A stretch of DNA of 64,000 nucleotides from Falsiroseomonas sp046052145 (GTDB lineage: Bacteria; Pseudomonadota; Alphaproteobacteria; Acetobacterales; Acetobacteraceae): the NCBI GenBank assembly GCA_046052145.1, contig JBJOMW010000002.1, forward strand, positions 124,001 to 188,000, read 5' to 3'. The notes under the pieces were generated by a model that saw only the letters and a program-made list of their open reading frames with translations, was not told the origin of the DNA and made no database searches. The translations under genes and the position numbers were made by a program. Shown piece by piece: positions 41,128 through 52,688 of this stretch; within the stretch, counting starts at the first letter, position 1, and each line of letters begins with the position of its first letter.

Positions 41128-42291
41128 ATGCTGGATCTGCGCGCGCATTTCTCCCGCTTCCTCTCGGCCGAGCCCGGCCGGCTGCACTTCGCCGCCCATA
41201 GCCACCATCCCTGGCCTGATGCGACGCGCGCGGCGCAGCTCGCCGCCTGGGACACGGCCGCACGGCTGCAGGACGGCAAATGGGCGGAGATCCTGGGGCC
41301 CGTGCTGGCCGATCTCCGCGCGAAGGTTGCGCGGCAATTGCGGCTGCCCGACCCAGACACGCTGGTCTTCGCCCCCAACACGCATGACTTCATCCTGCGG
41401 ATCCTATCGGGCCTGCCCGCGCACCGCCCGCCGCGCATCCTGACCACGGATGCCGAATTCCATTCCCTGACCCGCCAGCTCGCCCGGCTGGAGGAGGAAG
41501 GGCTCGTCGCGGTGACACGCGTCCCCGCCGCACCGCACGCCACCTGCCTCGACCGCCTGGTGGAGGCAGCGGGCGCAGGCTTCGACCTCATCTGGGTGTC
41601 GGAGGTCTTCTTCAGTTCCGGCTACGCGCCGGGGAACGGTGCCGCCGGGCTTGCCCCGCTCGCGGCTGCCGCGGGCGACGCCGTGCTGGTGGTGGACGGC
41701 TATCACGGCTTCATGGCGCGGCCGGTGGATCTGTCGGCGATCGCGGACCGGGTCTTCTACACTTCGGGCGGCTACAAATACGCGATGGCCGGCGAAGGGT
41801 GCTGCTTCCTGCATTGCCCACCCGGCTGGATCAGCCGCCCGCGTGCGACAGGCTGGTACGCCGCCTTCGGCACGCTGGCGGGGCCGCAAGGCGAGGTCGG
41901 CTATGCCGCCGATGGCTGGCGCTTCATGGGCGCGACCTTCGACCCCTCGGGCCTCTATCGCCTCGCCGCCGCGCTCGGCTGGTTCGAGGCGGAAGGGCTG
42001 ACCACCACAATGGTGCGCGACCATGCCCATGCGCTGCAGGCGCGCTTCGTCGCCGGCCTTGCCGGCACCGGGCTCGATCCCGCGGAACTCGTCGTCCCGC
42101 TGGAAGAACCGCGGCGCGGCAATTTCCTCACCTTCGACCTGCCCGATGCCGAGGGCTGGCAGGGGCGGCTCGACGCGGCGGGCATTGTCACCGACCGCCG
42201 CGCCACGCGGCTGCGCTTCGGCTTCGGCATCTACCAGACGGAAGCCGAGGTGGATGCGCTGCTCGCCCGCCTCCGCCACATGGCTCCCTGA
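41128..42291 (+). CDS. Class V aminotransferase-fold PLP enzyme (kynureninase-like)
   Basis: A 387-residue PLP-dependent enzyme of the class V fold. Segments include LHFAAHSHHPWPDATRAAQ at the substrate end, LVFAPNTHDFILRIL, LVVDGYHGFMARPVD (cofactor aspartate), and the Schiff-base lysine in FYTSGGYKYAMAGEG; RLRFGFGIYQT closes the C-terminal domain. The overall look is nearest to kynureninase, but true kynureninase activity cannot be assumed. It is 47 bases ahead of pdxA, so the cofactor genes probably share its transcript. Confidence 0.82.
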   Translation: MLDLRAHFSRFLSAEPGRLHFAAHSHHPWPDATRAAQLAAWDTAARLQDGKWAEILGPVLADLRAKVARQLRLPDPDTLVFAPNTHDFILRILSGLPAHRPPRILTTDAEFHSLTRQLARLEEEGLVAVTRVPAAPHATCLDRLVEAAGAGFDLIWVSEVFFSSGYAPGNGAAGLAPLAAAAGDAVLVVDGYHGFMARPVDLSAIADRVFYTSGGYKYAMAGEGCCFLHCPPGWISRPRATGWYAAFGTLAGPQGEVGYAADGWRFMGATFDPSGLYRLAAALGWFEAEGLTTTMVRDHAHALQARFVAGLAGTGLDPAELVVPLEEPRRGNFLTFDLPDAEGWQGRLDAAGIVTDRRATRLRFGFGIYQTEAEVDALLARLRHMAP

Positions 42292-42338
42292 CCGGCCTGG
42301 CGGTTGCGCCGCCGCGGTGGCTGGAGGAAAGGGTGGTT

Positions 42339-43331
42339 ATGGACGTCGCAGTCCCCCCCCTTGCGCTCACCATGGGCGAGCCCGCCGGCATCGGGCCTGA
42401 TATCACGCTCGCCGCCTGGCGGGCGATGCGCGCGGCTGGCCCGGCCTTCTTCCTCATCGGCGACCCCGCCCTGCTGCCGGGCGCGCCGCTCGCCGAGATC
42501 GCCGCGCCCGAACAGGCCATCGCAGCCTTCCCCCATGCCCTCCCGGTGCTGCCCCTCAAGCTCGCCGCGCCCGCGGTGCCGGGGCGGCTCGACCCGGCCA
42601 ATGCGCCGGCCGTCATCGCCGCGATCGAGCAGGCGGTGGGCTTCGCGAAGGCCGGCCGCGCCGGGGGCGTGGTCACCAACCCGATCCAGAAATCAGTGCT
42701 GACCGCCGCCGGCTTCCCGCATCCGGGCCATACGGAGTTCCTGGGCGAGTTGGCCGGCACCGGCACGCCACCGGTGATGATGCTCGCCTGCCCGGGGCTT
42801 CGCGTCGTGCCGGTGACGATCCATCTGTCGCTGAAGCGCGCCGCGGCGGAGCTGACGACGGAGGCCATCGTCACCCAGGGCCGCGTTGTCGCCGCCGCGC
42901 TGGCGCGGGATTTCGGCATCGCCGCGCCGCGGCTGGTCATCGCCGGCCTCAACCCGCATGCCGGGGAGGACGGGACGATGGGCCGCGAGGACATCGAGGT
43001 CGTGGCCCCCGCCGTCGCCGCGCTCCACGCGATGGGGATCGCCGCGCGCGGCCCGTTGCCAGCGGACACCCTGTTCACGCCGCGCGCCCGCGCCACCTAT
43101 GACTGCGCGCTCTGCATGTATCACGATCAGGCGCTGATCCCGGTGAAGACGCTCGACATGGATGGCGGAGTGAATGTGACGCTGGGCCTCTCGATCGTGC
43201 GCACCAGCCCGGACCATGGCACCGCGCTCGACATTGCGGGCCGGGGGATCGCCGATCCGGGCAGTCTGGTCGCCGCGCTCCGCATGGCGGGCGACATTGC
43301 CAGAAACCGCGCGAAGGGGCTTGCCGCATGA
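42339..43331 (+). CDS. pdxA: 4-hydroxythreonine-4-phosphate dehydrogenase
   Basis: NAD-dependent enzyme of the DXP-dependent pyridoxal phosphate pathway; it makes the aminoacetone phosphate used by PdxJ. At 330 residues the length is normal. Motifs: LTMGEPAGIGPDI at the start, VVTNPIQKSVL, GHTEFLGELAG (metal His), GLNPHAGEDG (metal His), YHDQALIPVKTL (metal His), and RTSPDHGTALDIAG. The start at 42339 removes a shadow frame that lies within the PLP-enzyme gene. Its stop overlaps the pdxJ start as ATGA. Confidence 0.95.
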   Translation: MDVAVPPLALTMGEPAGIGPDITLAAWRAMRAAGPAFFLIGDPALLPGAPLAEIAAPEQAIAAFPHALPVLPLKLAAPAVPGRLDPANAPAVIAAIEQAVGFAKAGRAGGVVTNPIQKSVLTAAGFPHPGHTEFLGELAGTGTPPVMMLACPGLRVVPVTIHLSLKRAAAELTTEAIVTQGRVVAAALARDFGIAAPRLVIAGLNPHAGEDGTMGREDIEVVAPAVAALHAMGIAARGPLPADTLFTPRARATYDCALCMYHDQALIPVKTLDMDGGVNVTLGLSIVRTSPDHGTALDIAGRGIADPGSLVAALRMAGDIARNRAKGLAA

Positions 43332-44062
43332 CGCCGCTGCGTCTCTCGATCAACATCGATCACGTGGCCACGCTGCGGAACGCACGCGGCGGCACGCACC
43401 CGGACCCGCTGGCCGCCGCGCGGGCGGTGCTGGACGCCGGAGCGGACGGCATCACGCTGCATCTGCGCGAGGATCGCCGCCACATCCGCGACCATGACGT
43501 CACGCGCATCCGGCCCGCCATCGCCCCCGCGCCGTTGAATTTCGAAATGGCTGCGACCGAGGAGATGGTGGCCTTCGCCGAACGCCTGCGCCCGGCCGAT
43601 TGCTGCGTCGTCCCCGAGAAGCGGGAGGAGCTGACCACCGAAGGCGGGCTCGATGTGCTGCGCGCCGGCCCCTTCCTGGCCGAGGCCATCGGAAGGATGA
43701 ACGCCGCCGGCATCCGCACCTCGATCTTCGTCGAGCCCGATGCGGCGCAGATCGCGGCCGCCGCGCGGCTCGGCGCGAAGGCGATCGAACTGCACACCGG
43801 CGCCTATGCCGATGCCCCCGCCGCCGCGCGCCCGGCGCTTCTGGCGCGCCTAGCCGAAGGTGCGCGCGCGGCCGCCGCGCATGGCCTTGCGGTCCATGCC
43901 GGTCACGGCTTGTCTTATGAGACGATCGGGGGCATCGCCCGGATCCCGGAAGTGTCCGAGGTGTCGATCGGACACTTCCTGGTCGGCCAGGCCGTGTTCG
44001 ATAGCCTGCCCGGCGCAGTGCGGAAGATGAAGACGCTGATCGCAGAAGCGCGCGGCGGCTGA
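43328..44062 (+). CDS. pdxJ: Pyridoxine 5'-phosphate synthase
   Basis: Condenses the PdxA product with 1-deoxyxylulose 5-phosphate to give pyridoxine 5'-phosphate. A 244-residue TIM barrel with LSINIDHVATLRNARGG, DGITLHLREDRRHI, NFEMAATEEM, CVVPEKREELTTEGG, IELHTGAYAD and HAGHGLSYE. Everything expected is present. Coupled to pdxA by a 4-nt overlap. Confidence 0.96.
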   Translation: MTPLRLSINIDHVATLRNARGGTHPDPLAAARAVLDAGADGITLHLREDRRHIRDHDVTRIRPAIAPAPLNFEMAATEEMVAFAERLRPADCCVVPEKREELTTEGGLDVLRAGPFLAEAIGRMNAAGIRTSIFVEPDAAQIAAAARLGAKAIELHTGAYADAPAAARPALLARLAEGARAAAAHGLAVHAGHGLSYETIGGIARIPEVSEVSIGHFLVGQAVFDSLPGAVRKMKTLIAEARGG

Positions 44063-44085
44063 ACGCCGCCCAGGCGCGCGGGCGG

Positions 44086-44436
44086 TCAGGCCGCCCGGCG
44101 CGTCTCCTGCGCGGCGTCGCGAACGGACGCGGCCCAGCGCGGCGCAGCGGCCAAGAAGGCGTCGAGCTCGGTCGGTGCCAGATGCTCGACATGCTCGCCA
44201 GCCGTCGTCGCGGCCGAGTCCCAGCCGCGGGCGACACGAAGCACGACGGCCGAAGCAGCCCCTGCCGCAGCCTCCCGCGGGGCAATCGCGAGCATCCGGC
44301 GCGCCGTGAGCAACACGCGCGTCGCTGCATCCAGGCGCATGCGTTCCGAAAGGCCGAAATCAGCCATCTCGGCCACTGCCGCCATCACCCGGCCCCGCTC
44401 GAACTGGGGCACATGCTGCGCCACCCTATCCGGCAT
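44086..44436 (-). CDS. Small helical protein of unknown function
   Basis: About 116 residues starting PDRVAQHVPQFERGR after Met, with long Ala-rich helices such as LDAATRVLLTARRMLAIAPR and ending AASVRDAAQETRRAA. The ATG at 44436 has an AGGAG site 9 bases before it; an ATG at 44445 lies right against that site, and a frame to 44505 is unlikely. Slight resemblance to phasin-like helical proteins was noted but is not strong enough to name. Convergent with pdxJ. Confidence 0.6.
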   Translation of the reverse strand: MPDRVAQHVPQFERGRVMAAVAEMADFGLSERMRLDAATRVLLTARRMLAIAPREAAAGAASAVVLRVARGWDSAATTAGEHVEHLAPTELDAFLAAAPRWAASVRDAAQETRRAA

Positions 44437-44652
44437 ACAACGCATCTCCTGTCGCAGATCCCGTTGCCCAAGACCGGACACGCAAGGCGCCCCGCCAAAG
44501 CCCAAGGACCGCCGTCATGCCCCCCTATCGGATGGGGATTCGCGGGACGCGGTACAAGTGGAGACCTCACGAGATTTCAATATTTCTGTCATCCGCTTCA
44601 CTTGTAGATGCGCAAGCCACGGCATGGGACGCTTCCCGCCGGACGAAGGAAT

Positions 44653-45075
44653 TCAGCGGAGCACTTCCCAGAAGCCGCTCTCCTCATTGAGGCGGGCATG
44701 CTCCATGGCCCGGAAATCCCAGCGCGAGACGATGCCGACCAGCTCCCCGTCCCGCACCAGCGGCACATGGCGGAAGCCGCCATCCTGCATCAGGCGCAGC
44801 GCCTCCATCGCAGTGGCACCAGGCGGCAGGGTCTGGGGATGGCGCGTCATCGCCTGCCCGAGCGGCGTCGTGGCCATGTCGCGGCACTCGGCACCGAGCC
44901 GCACCGCATCCCGGCCGGTGAAGATGCCGAGCAACTGCCTGGCCGGGTCGGTCACCAGGACGCAGCCGACACGCCGCGCGCGCATGGTGCGGCACGCCTC
45001 CTGCGCCGAAGCCTCGGGCGGCAGGGTGACCGGGTTCGGATGCGTGACCAGGTCGGACAGGGGGCGATTGCGCAT
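44653..45075 (-). CDS. CBS-domain-pair protein
   Basis: A 140-residue protein consisting of two CBS motifs: residues about 7-60 (VTHPNPVTLPPEASAQEAC; VTDPARQLLGIFTGRD) and about 75-130 (MTRHPQTLPPGATAMEALRL; LVRDGELVGIVSRWDF). CBS pairs bind adenosine nucleotides and usually regulate a partner. An AGGAGG site lies close to the ATG at 45075. No obvious partner is adjacent. Confidence 0.9.
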   Translation of the reverse strand: MRNRPLSDLVTHPNPVTLPPEASAQEACRTMRARRVGCVLVTDPARQLLGIFTGRDAVRLGAECRDMATTPLGQAMTRHPQTLPPGATAMEALRLMQDGGFRHVPLVRDGELVGIVSRWDFRAMEHARLNEESGFWEVLR

Positions 45076-45234
45076 CGTATCCTCCTCTGGCGGCCGCCGG
45101 CCAGATGGCCGGGGGACGGCCGGGAGATGATGCGGCCGGCCCGGGAAGCGGGGCAAGTTCCGAGCGCGTCAACGGCCCCGTTGACCGCATCCGCAGCGGG
45201 CCGCAGCCTTCACGAAGCCGGGAGTTCGCCGAAC

Positions 45235-46269
45235 GTGCCAGACACCACCACCACGCCCGATCCCGCCGCGCAGATCCATGCGGCGACGCTCACCCTCGAC
45301 ACGCATGTGGACATCCCATGGCCCGACACGCCTGACCCCTCGGGTGAGACGAACCGGCGCGTGGATTTTCCGAAGATGCGCCGCGGCGGCCTCGGCGCCG
45401 TGGTCTTCATTGCCTATCTCCCGCAGGGCAAGCTGACCGCCGACGGCCATGCCGAGGCCGCGGCGCGCGCCGAGGCGATGCTGCGCTACATCGCCGGCAC
45501 CGCCGATGGGGTGGAGCGCGCCTTCTGCGCCGATGCGGACGCTATGGAAGCCGCGAAAGCGCGCGGGCAGCTGGCGGTGCTGGCCGCGGTCGAGAACGGC
45601 TATGCGATGGGCGACGACCTTTCCCGCCTGGCGCACTGGAAGAAGCTTGGGGCGATCTACGTCACGCTCACCCATAACGGTCACAACCTGCTGTCCGACA
45701 GCGCGATCCCGCGCCCCGATCTTGGCGACGGGCCGACGCTGCATGGCGGGCTTTCGTCGCTCGGCCGCGCGGCGATCGCGGAGATGAATCGCGTCGGGCT
45801 GCTGGTGGATGTCTCCCACGCTTCGCGCGATGCGATGCTACAGGCGGCCGAGGTGTCGCGCACGCCGATCGTCGCAACCCATGCCTGCTGCCGCGCGCTG
45901 CGCGACCATGCGCGGAACCTGGATGACGCGCAGCTCGATGCGCTGAAGGCGGTGGGCGGCCTCGTGCAGATCACGGCCGTGCCGGCCTTCCTCCGCGACC
46001 CGCCCGCAGGTGGCGGCAGCACGCAAGCGAGTGTTGCCGATTACGTGGACCATGTGGATTACGCCGTGCGGCGCATCGGCCTCGATCATGTCGGGATGTC
46101 GTCGGATTTCGACGGTGGCGGCTGGCTCACCGACTGGCCCGATGCCGCACGCTCTCGCGCTTTGACGGCGGAGTTGCACCGGCGCGGCTACACGGCGCGC
46201 GAGATCGGCCTGCTCTGGAGCGGAAATTTTCTTCGGTTGATGCGGGTCGCGGCTAAGGCCGCGCGGTAG
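45235..46269 (+). CDS. Membrane dipeptidase (M19, renal-dipeptidase type)
   Basis: Zinc-dependent dipeptidase of 344 residues in the M19 family. Metal-binding segments are LTLDTHVDIPW (His-x-Asp), VLAAVENGYAM (bridging Glu), LVDVSHAS and PIVATHACCRAL (His), plus HVGMSSDFDGGG (Asp). The GTG at 45235 gives VPDTTTTPDP and is preceded by GGGAG; the longer frame upstream overlaps the CBS gene. No signal peptide is evident. Natural substrates may be dipeptides or beta-lactam-like compounds. Confidence 0.87.
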   Translation: MPDTTTTPDPAAQIHAATLTLDTHVDIPWPDTPDPSGETNRRVDFPKMRRGGLGAVVFIAYLPQGKLTADGHAEAAARAEAMLRYIAGTADGVERAFCADADAMEAAKARGQLAVLAAVENGYAMGDDLSRLAHWKKLGAIYVTLTHNGHNLLSDSAIPRPDLGDGPTLHGGLSSLGRAAIAEMNRVGLLVDVSHASRDAMLQAAEVSRTPIVATHACCRALRDHARNLDDAQLDALKAVGGLVQITAVPAFLRDPPAGGGSTQASVADYVDHVDYAVRRIGLDHVGMSSDFDGGGWLTDWPDAARSRALTAELHRRGYTAREIGLLWSGNFLRLMRVAAKAAR

Positions 46270-46298
46270 TCATTACGGCGCAAGCCGCGCGATAAGGC

Positions 46299-46326
46299 CA
46301 GGGCGCGCCATGCGCGGCGCGCCCTG
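46299..46326. terminator. Perfect 11-bp hairpin between dipeptidase and hppD
   Basis: CAGGGCGCGCC and GGCGCGCCCTG pair over 11 bp around ATGCGC, centred in the 63-bp gap between convergent stop codons. Likely bidirectional terminator. Confidence 0.7.
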
Positions 46327-46332
46327 CCCGCC

Positions 46333-47439
46333 CTACGCCGCCGGGTTCAGCACGCCGCGGCGGATCTGATCGAGTTCGATGCTCTCGAACAGGGCGCGGA
46401 AATTGCCCTCGCCGAAGCCCTGATCGCCCTGGCGCTGGATCAACTCGAAGAAGATCGGGCCGATCACCGTGCCGGTGAAAATCTGCAAGAGCCGCCCGCC
46501 CTCTGGCGTCGGCGCCCCATCGGTCAGGATGCGGTTTTTCGCGAGCCGCGCGATCTCGCCGTCCGTCAGGTCCAGCATCCGCTGGCGCAGCAGCTCGTAA
46601 TAGGTGTCGGGCGTGTCCATGAACTGCACGCCCCGCGCGCGCATACCTTCGACGCTGCCGAAGATATCGGTGGTGCCGAGCGCGACATGCTGGATGCCCT
46701 CCCCGCCATAGGCGCGGAGATATTCCTCGATCTGGCTCTTGTCGTCGCTGCTCTCATTGATCGGGATACGGATCTGCCCGCAGGGCGAGGTCAGCGCGCG
46801 GGACTTTAGCCCGGTCAGCTTGCCCTCGATATCGAAGTAGCGAATTTCGCGGAAGTTGAAGAGCTTCTCGTAGAACTGCCACCACACATCCATCCGGCCA
46901 CGATGGACGTTGTGCGTCAGGTGGTCGATCACCGTGAGCCCGTTGCCCGCGGGCTTCGGGTCACGCTCGCCCAGCCAGCGGAAATCCACGTCATAGATCG
47001 AGCCGTGCTCGCCATAGCGGTCCACGAAGTAGAGCAAGGACCCACCGATGCCCTCGATCGCCGGGATGTTCAGCTCCATCGGACCGACCTTGGCCGTGAC
47101 GGGCTTGGCACCGAGCGCGATGGCCCGCGCATAGGCCTGCGCCGCATCCGCCACGCGGAAGGCCATCGCACAGGCAGACGGGCCGTGCACCTTCTGGAAG
47201 GACTGCGCAAAGCTCTCGGGCTCGGCGTTGACGATGAAGTTGATGTCGCCCTGCCGCCACAGCGTCACCTGCTTCGAGCGGTGCCGGGCGACGGGAACAA
47301 AGCCAAGAGAGGCGAAGGTCGCTTCCAGATGCGCGATGTCCGGCCCGGTGAATTCGACGAATTCGAAGCCGTCGGTGCCCATCGGGTTGATGTCACTGAC
47401 CTGGCCGGCGACGGCGGTGCGATCGGGCGGGATATCCAT
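46333..47439 (-). CDS. hppD: 4-hydroxyphenylpyruvate dioxygenase
   Basis: Non-haem iron dioxygenase of tyrosine catabolism, converting 4-hydroxyphenylpyruvate to homogentisate. At 368 residues the length is normal. The iron-ligand regions are DHLTHNVHRGRM, GIQHVALGTTDIF and the C-terminal GPIFFELIQRQGDQGFGEGN. The N-terminal vicinal-oxygen-chelate half begins FVEFTGPDIAHLEA. Start at 47439. It is divergent from a second Lrp gene that probably controls it. The rest of the homogentisate pathway is not in the window. Confidence 0.95.
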   Translation of the reverse strand: MDIPPDRTAVAGQVSDINPMGTDGFEFVEFTGPDIAHLEATFASLGFVPVARHRSKQVTLWRQGDINFIVNAEPESFAQSFQKVHGPSACAMAFRVADAAQAYARAIALGAKPVTAKVGPMELNIPAIEGIGGSLLYFVDRYGEHGSIYDVDFRWLGERDPKPAGNGLTVIDHLTHNVHRGRMDVWWQFYEKLFNFREIRYFDIEGKLTGLKSRALTSPCGQIRIPINESSDDKSQIEEYLRAYGGEGIQHVALGTTDIFGSVEGMRARGVQFMDTPDTYYELLRQRMLDLTDGEIARLAKNRILTDGAPTPEGGRLLQIFTGTVIGPIFFELIQRQGDQGFGEGNFRALFESIELDQIRRGVLNPAA

Positions 47440-47526
47440 GGCGCGTTTCCTTCCATTCCTGGGAAGGAGGGATAGCGCAGGCCGCCAGGCGAAAAGCAGC
47501 GAACGACGATCCAAACCTGGCATTCA

Positions 47527-47545
47527 TCGCTATGATTCGCTATGA
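47527..47545. promoter_or_regulatory. Direct repeats TCGCTATGA before the lrp gene
   Basis: TCGCTATGA occurs twice, at 47527-47535 and 47537-47545, a 10-bp period (one helical turn). It lies in the hppD-lrp gap just before the lrp start (47552). TATGAT (47531) could also be a -10 box. Probably the Lrp-type regulator's own site. Confidence 0.45.
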
Positions 47546-47551
47546 AAAGCC

Positions 47552-48031
47552 ATGTCCAAGGCGAAATCCACTATAGAGCTCGATGCGGCCGATCGGCGCA
47601 TCCTGCGCGTGCTGCAGCGTGACGGGCGCATCGCCGTCACCGCACTGGCGGAGGAGGTCGGCCTGTCCGCCACCCCCTGCCTGCGCCGCATCAAGCGGCT
47701 GGAGGAAGCGGGCGTGATCGCGCGCTATGCCGCGCTCGTGGACCCGAAGCGCGTCGGCTTCCCGATCCAGGCCTTCGTGCAGGTCGCGCTGTCCTCCCAT
47801 GCCGAGGAAGTCGCGGCCGCCTTCCACAAGGCGCTCGCATCGCGCGAGGAAGTGCTGGCCGCCTGGGCCATGAGCGGCGACATGGACTACATGCTGCATG
47901 TCGTCGCCGAGGATTTCGACGCCTATGCCGAATTCGCGCTGAAGGCGCTGCTGCGCATGCCCGGCGTGAAGGAAACGCGCAGTTCCTTCGTGCTCACCGC
48001 GCTGAAGCCGGCGGGGGCCGTGCCAGTTTAG
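47552..48031 (+). CDS. Lrp/AsnC-family transcriptional regulator
   Basis: A 159-residue regulator with an N-terminal HTH (DAADRRILRVLQRDGRIAVT, LAEEVGLSATPCLRRIKRLE) and C-terminal RAM domain (AWAMSGDMDYMLHVVAEDF; MPGVKETRSSFVLTALK). It is divergent from hppD, so control of tyrosine catabolism is likely. Its 3' end overlaps the convergent flavoprotein gene by 4 nt. Confidence 0.92.
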   Translation: MSKAKSTIELDAADRRILRVLQRDGRIAVTALAEEVGLSATPCLRRIKRLEEAGVIARYAALVDPKRVGFPIQAFVQVALSSHAEEVAAAFHKALASREEVLAAWAMSGDMDYMLHVVAEDFDAYAEFALKALLRMPGVKETRSSFVLTALKPAGAVPV

Positions 48032-49206
48032 CGGCGCGCCAGCACGCCCTTCGCCGCCGCGACGCCGGTTGCGAAGCAGCCCTGTAGCAGGTAGCCGCCG
48101 GTCGGCGCTTCCCAGTCCAGCATCTCGCCACAGGCAAAGATGCCGGGATGCGCGCGCAGCATGAAGCGCTCATCCAGCGCCTCCCAGCCTATCCCGCCGG
48201 CCGAGGAAATCGCGCGCGCCATGCCCTGCGGCGCGCGCGTCGTCAGCGGCAGCGCCTTCACCAGCGCGGCAAGCTCGCCACCCGCGCCCGCATGCCTCAC
48301 TTCCTGCACCAGCGCGATCGCCGCCGGCGGCAGCGCCAGCGCCTTGCGCAGCATGGTGCTGACGGTCTCGCTCTTGCCGCGCACCGCCAGACGCCGCGCC
48401 ACCTCGGCGGCATCCATGTCGGGGCGAAGATCGAGCGTAAAGGTCGCGGAGCCGTCCCGCGCGATCGCGTCGCGGATCAGCGCCGACAGTGCATAGACCG
48501 CGCCACCCTCGATCCCCGCCGCGGTCAGCATCGCCTCGCCACGCTGGGTCACACCGCCGAAGGTGATGGCGATGCGCTTCAGCGGTGTGCCCGCATGCCG
48601 CGCCAGATGCGCCGACCAGGACAACACGAAACCCATATTGGAGGGCGCGAAGGGTGTGAGCGGAACGCCCGGCAACAGCCCCGCCCAGCCCCCATCCGAG
48701 CCCAGCCGCGGCCAAGACGCGCCACCGAGCGCCAGCACCACCGCATCCGCCTCGACAGTCACCTCGCCCTCCGGCGTCGCGAAACGTAGCGCAGTGCCCT
48801 CCAGGCCGATCCAGCGATGCCGCGTCCGCAGTTCCACACCCAAGCCACCAAGCCGCCCCATCCAGGCGCGCAGCAAAGGCGAGGCCTTCAGCGTCTTCGG
48901 AAAGACGCGCCCCGAACTACCAACGAAGGTCTCGATGCCCAGCCCCTCGCACCAGGCGATCAGCGCCGCGGGCGGAAAGTCGCGCACGGCGTCCAGCAGC
49001 ATCGGCGCCTGCGGCCGGTAGCGCGCCAGAAAGGCATCAAACGGCTCGGCATGCGTCAGGTTCAGCCCGCCGCGCCCGGCCATCAGGAATTTCCGGGCCA
49101 GCGAGGGCATTTGGTCGAAGACCGTAACCGCGGCCCCCGCCTGGGCGAGCGTCTCCGCCGCGATCAGCCCCGCCGGGCCCGCCCCGATCACCGCCACTTT
49201 CATCAT
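48028..49206 (-). CDS. BaiN/HI0933-like flavoprotein
   Basis: A 392-residue FAD-dependent oxidoreductase. N-terminal FAD-binding loop KVAVIGAGPAGLIAAETLAQ; the GRGGLNLTHAEP segment is characteristic of the HI0933 family; SSGRVFPKTLKASPLLRAW follows; and the C-terminal GEMLDWEAPTGGYLLQGCF is the family signature. The reaction is unknown; some relatives act on bile acids but that should not be transferred here. Start at ATG 49206, or the adjacent ATG at 49203. Divergent from the epimerase. Confidence 0.88.
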   Translation of the reverse strand: MMKVAVIGAGPAGLIAAETLAQAGAAVTVFDQMPSLARKFLMAGRGGLNLTHAEPFDAFLARYRPQAPMLLDAVRDFPPAALIAWCEGLGIETFVGSSGRVFPKTLKASPLLRAWMGRLGGLGVELRTRHRWIGLEGTALRFATPEGEVTVEADAVVLALGGASWPRLGSDGGWAGLLPGVPLTPFAPSNMGFVLSWSAHLARHAGTPLKRIAITFGGVTQRGEAMLTAAGIEGGAVYALSALIRDAIARDGSATFTLDLRPDMDAAEVARRLAVRGKSETVSTMLRKALALPPAAIALVQEVRHAGAGGELAALVKALPLTTRAPQGMARAISSAGGIGWEALDERFMLRAHPGIFACGEMLDWEAPTGGYLLQGCFATGVAAAKGVLARR

Positions 49207-49247
49207 GGCCGCTTTCTGCGCCTGTCGCGGCGGGATATCCAGGCCAG

Positions 49248-50252
49248 ATGGATGCAATCCTCGTCACCGGCGGCGCCGGCTTCGTCGGCCTCAACCTGGT
49301 CGAGGCGCTGCTCGCGCGCGGCGAGCATGTGGTGGTCTTCGGCCGCGAGGCCGCCCTGCCCGCCCCGGCGCCCACGATCTTCGCCACGCTCCCCGGCCGC
49401 ATCGAGGTGATCCAGGGCGATGTGCAGGACGAGGCCGCGCTCCGCGCCCTGTTCCGCGACCGCCGCATCGGCGCCGTCTTCCCCTTCGCCGCCGTCACGG
49501 CAGGCCCGCAGCGGGAAGCCGCGGACCCGGCCTTCATCCTCGACGTGAACCTCAAGGGCGTGATCGCCACACTCGCCGCGGCGCGCGATGCGGGCACCGT
49601 ACGGCGCGTCATCCTGCCCTCTTCGGCCGCCGTCTATGGCGAAAGCGCCTATGCCCATGCCCTCCTCGACGAGACGGCGACCCCACCCGTGCCGATCACC
49701 CTCTACGGCGTGACGAAATACGCGGTGGAGCGGGCGGGGCTCCGGCTGGCCGGGCAATGGGGGCTCGATGCCGTCGCCGCCCGAATCGGCGCCACCTTCG
49801 GTCCGTGGGAACGCGACACGGGGCTGCGCGACACGCTCAGCCTGCACCTAGCCCTGGCCGAGGCAGCGCGGCGGGGGGTAAGCGTCACGATCCCCGCAAC
49901 CCCGCCCGCCTATGACTGGGTCTATGCCCGCGACCTGGCGGCGGGGCTGCTGGCGCTGCTGGATGCGCGCGATCCGCCGCACCGGGTGGTGAACCTGGCC
50001 TCGGGCCTGGATTGGGCGCCGCACTACCCCGCCTGCCTCGATGCCCTGGCCCGCGCCTTCCCTGGCTTCCGCTGGCGCCATGCCGCGCCCGGGGAAGCGC
50101 CGACGATCCGCTGGAACGAGACCCGCAACCGTGGGGTGATGTCGAACGCCCGCGCACGCGACTTCGGCTGGCACCCGCGCCACAGCCCAGCCGAAGCGAT
50201 GGCAGATTATGCCGCCTGGCTGTTGGCAAGCGCGAATCAGGGCTTACCGTAG
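49248..50252 (+). CDS. NAD-dependent epimerase/dehydratase (extended SDR)
   Basis: An extended short-chain dehydrogenase of 334 residues: nucleotide-binding ILVTGGAGFVGLNLVEALL, the SSAAVYGESAY active-site serine region, and the Tyr-x3-Lys pair in YGVTKYAVERAG. C-terminal half includes YDWVYARDLAAGLLALL, as in sugar-nucleotide epimerases. The substrate is not clear. 41 bases from the divergent flavoprotein start, 66 from the following gene. Confidence 0.87.
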   Translation: MDAILVTGGAGFVGLNLVEALLARGEHVVVFGREAALPAPAPTIFATLPGRIEVIQGDVQDEAALRALFRDRRIGAVFPFAAVTAGPQREAADPAFILDVNLKGVIATLAAARDAGTVRRVILPSSAAVYGESAYAHALLDETATPPVPITLYGVTKYAVERAGLRLAGQWGLDAVAARIGATFGPWERDTGLRDTLSLHLALAEAARRGVSVTIPATPPAYDWVYARDLAAGLLALLDARDPPHRVVNLASGLDWAPHYPACLDALARAFPGFRWRHAAPGEAPTIRWNETRNRGVMSNARARDFGWHPRHSPAEAMADYAAWLLASANQGLP

Positions 50253-50318
50253 GAAAGATAAGAACCCCCTCACCGACCCGCCCGCCCCGGCGGGGCCGCG
50301 AACCATCCAGGACTACCC

Positions 50319-52688
<2,370 letters not shown>

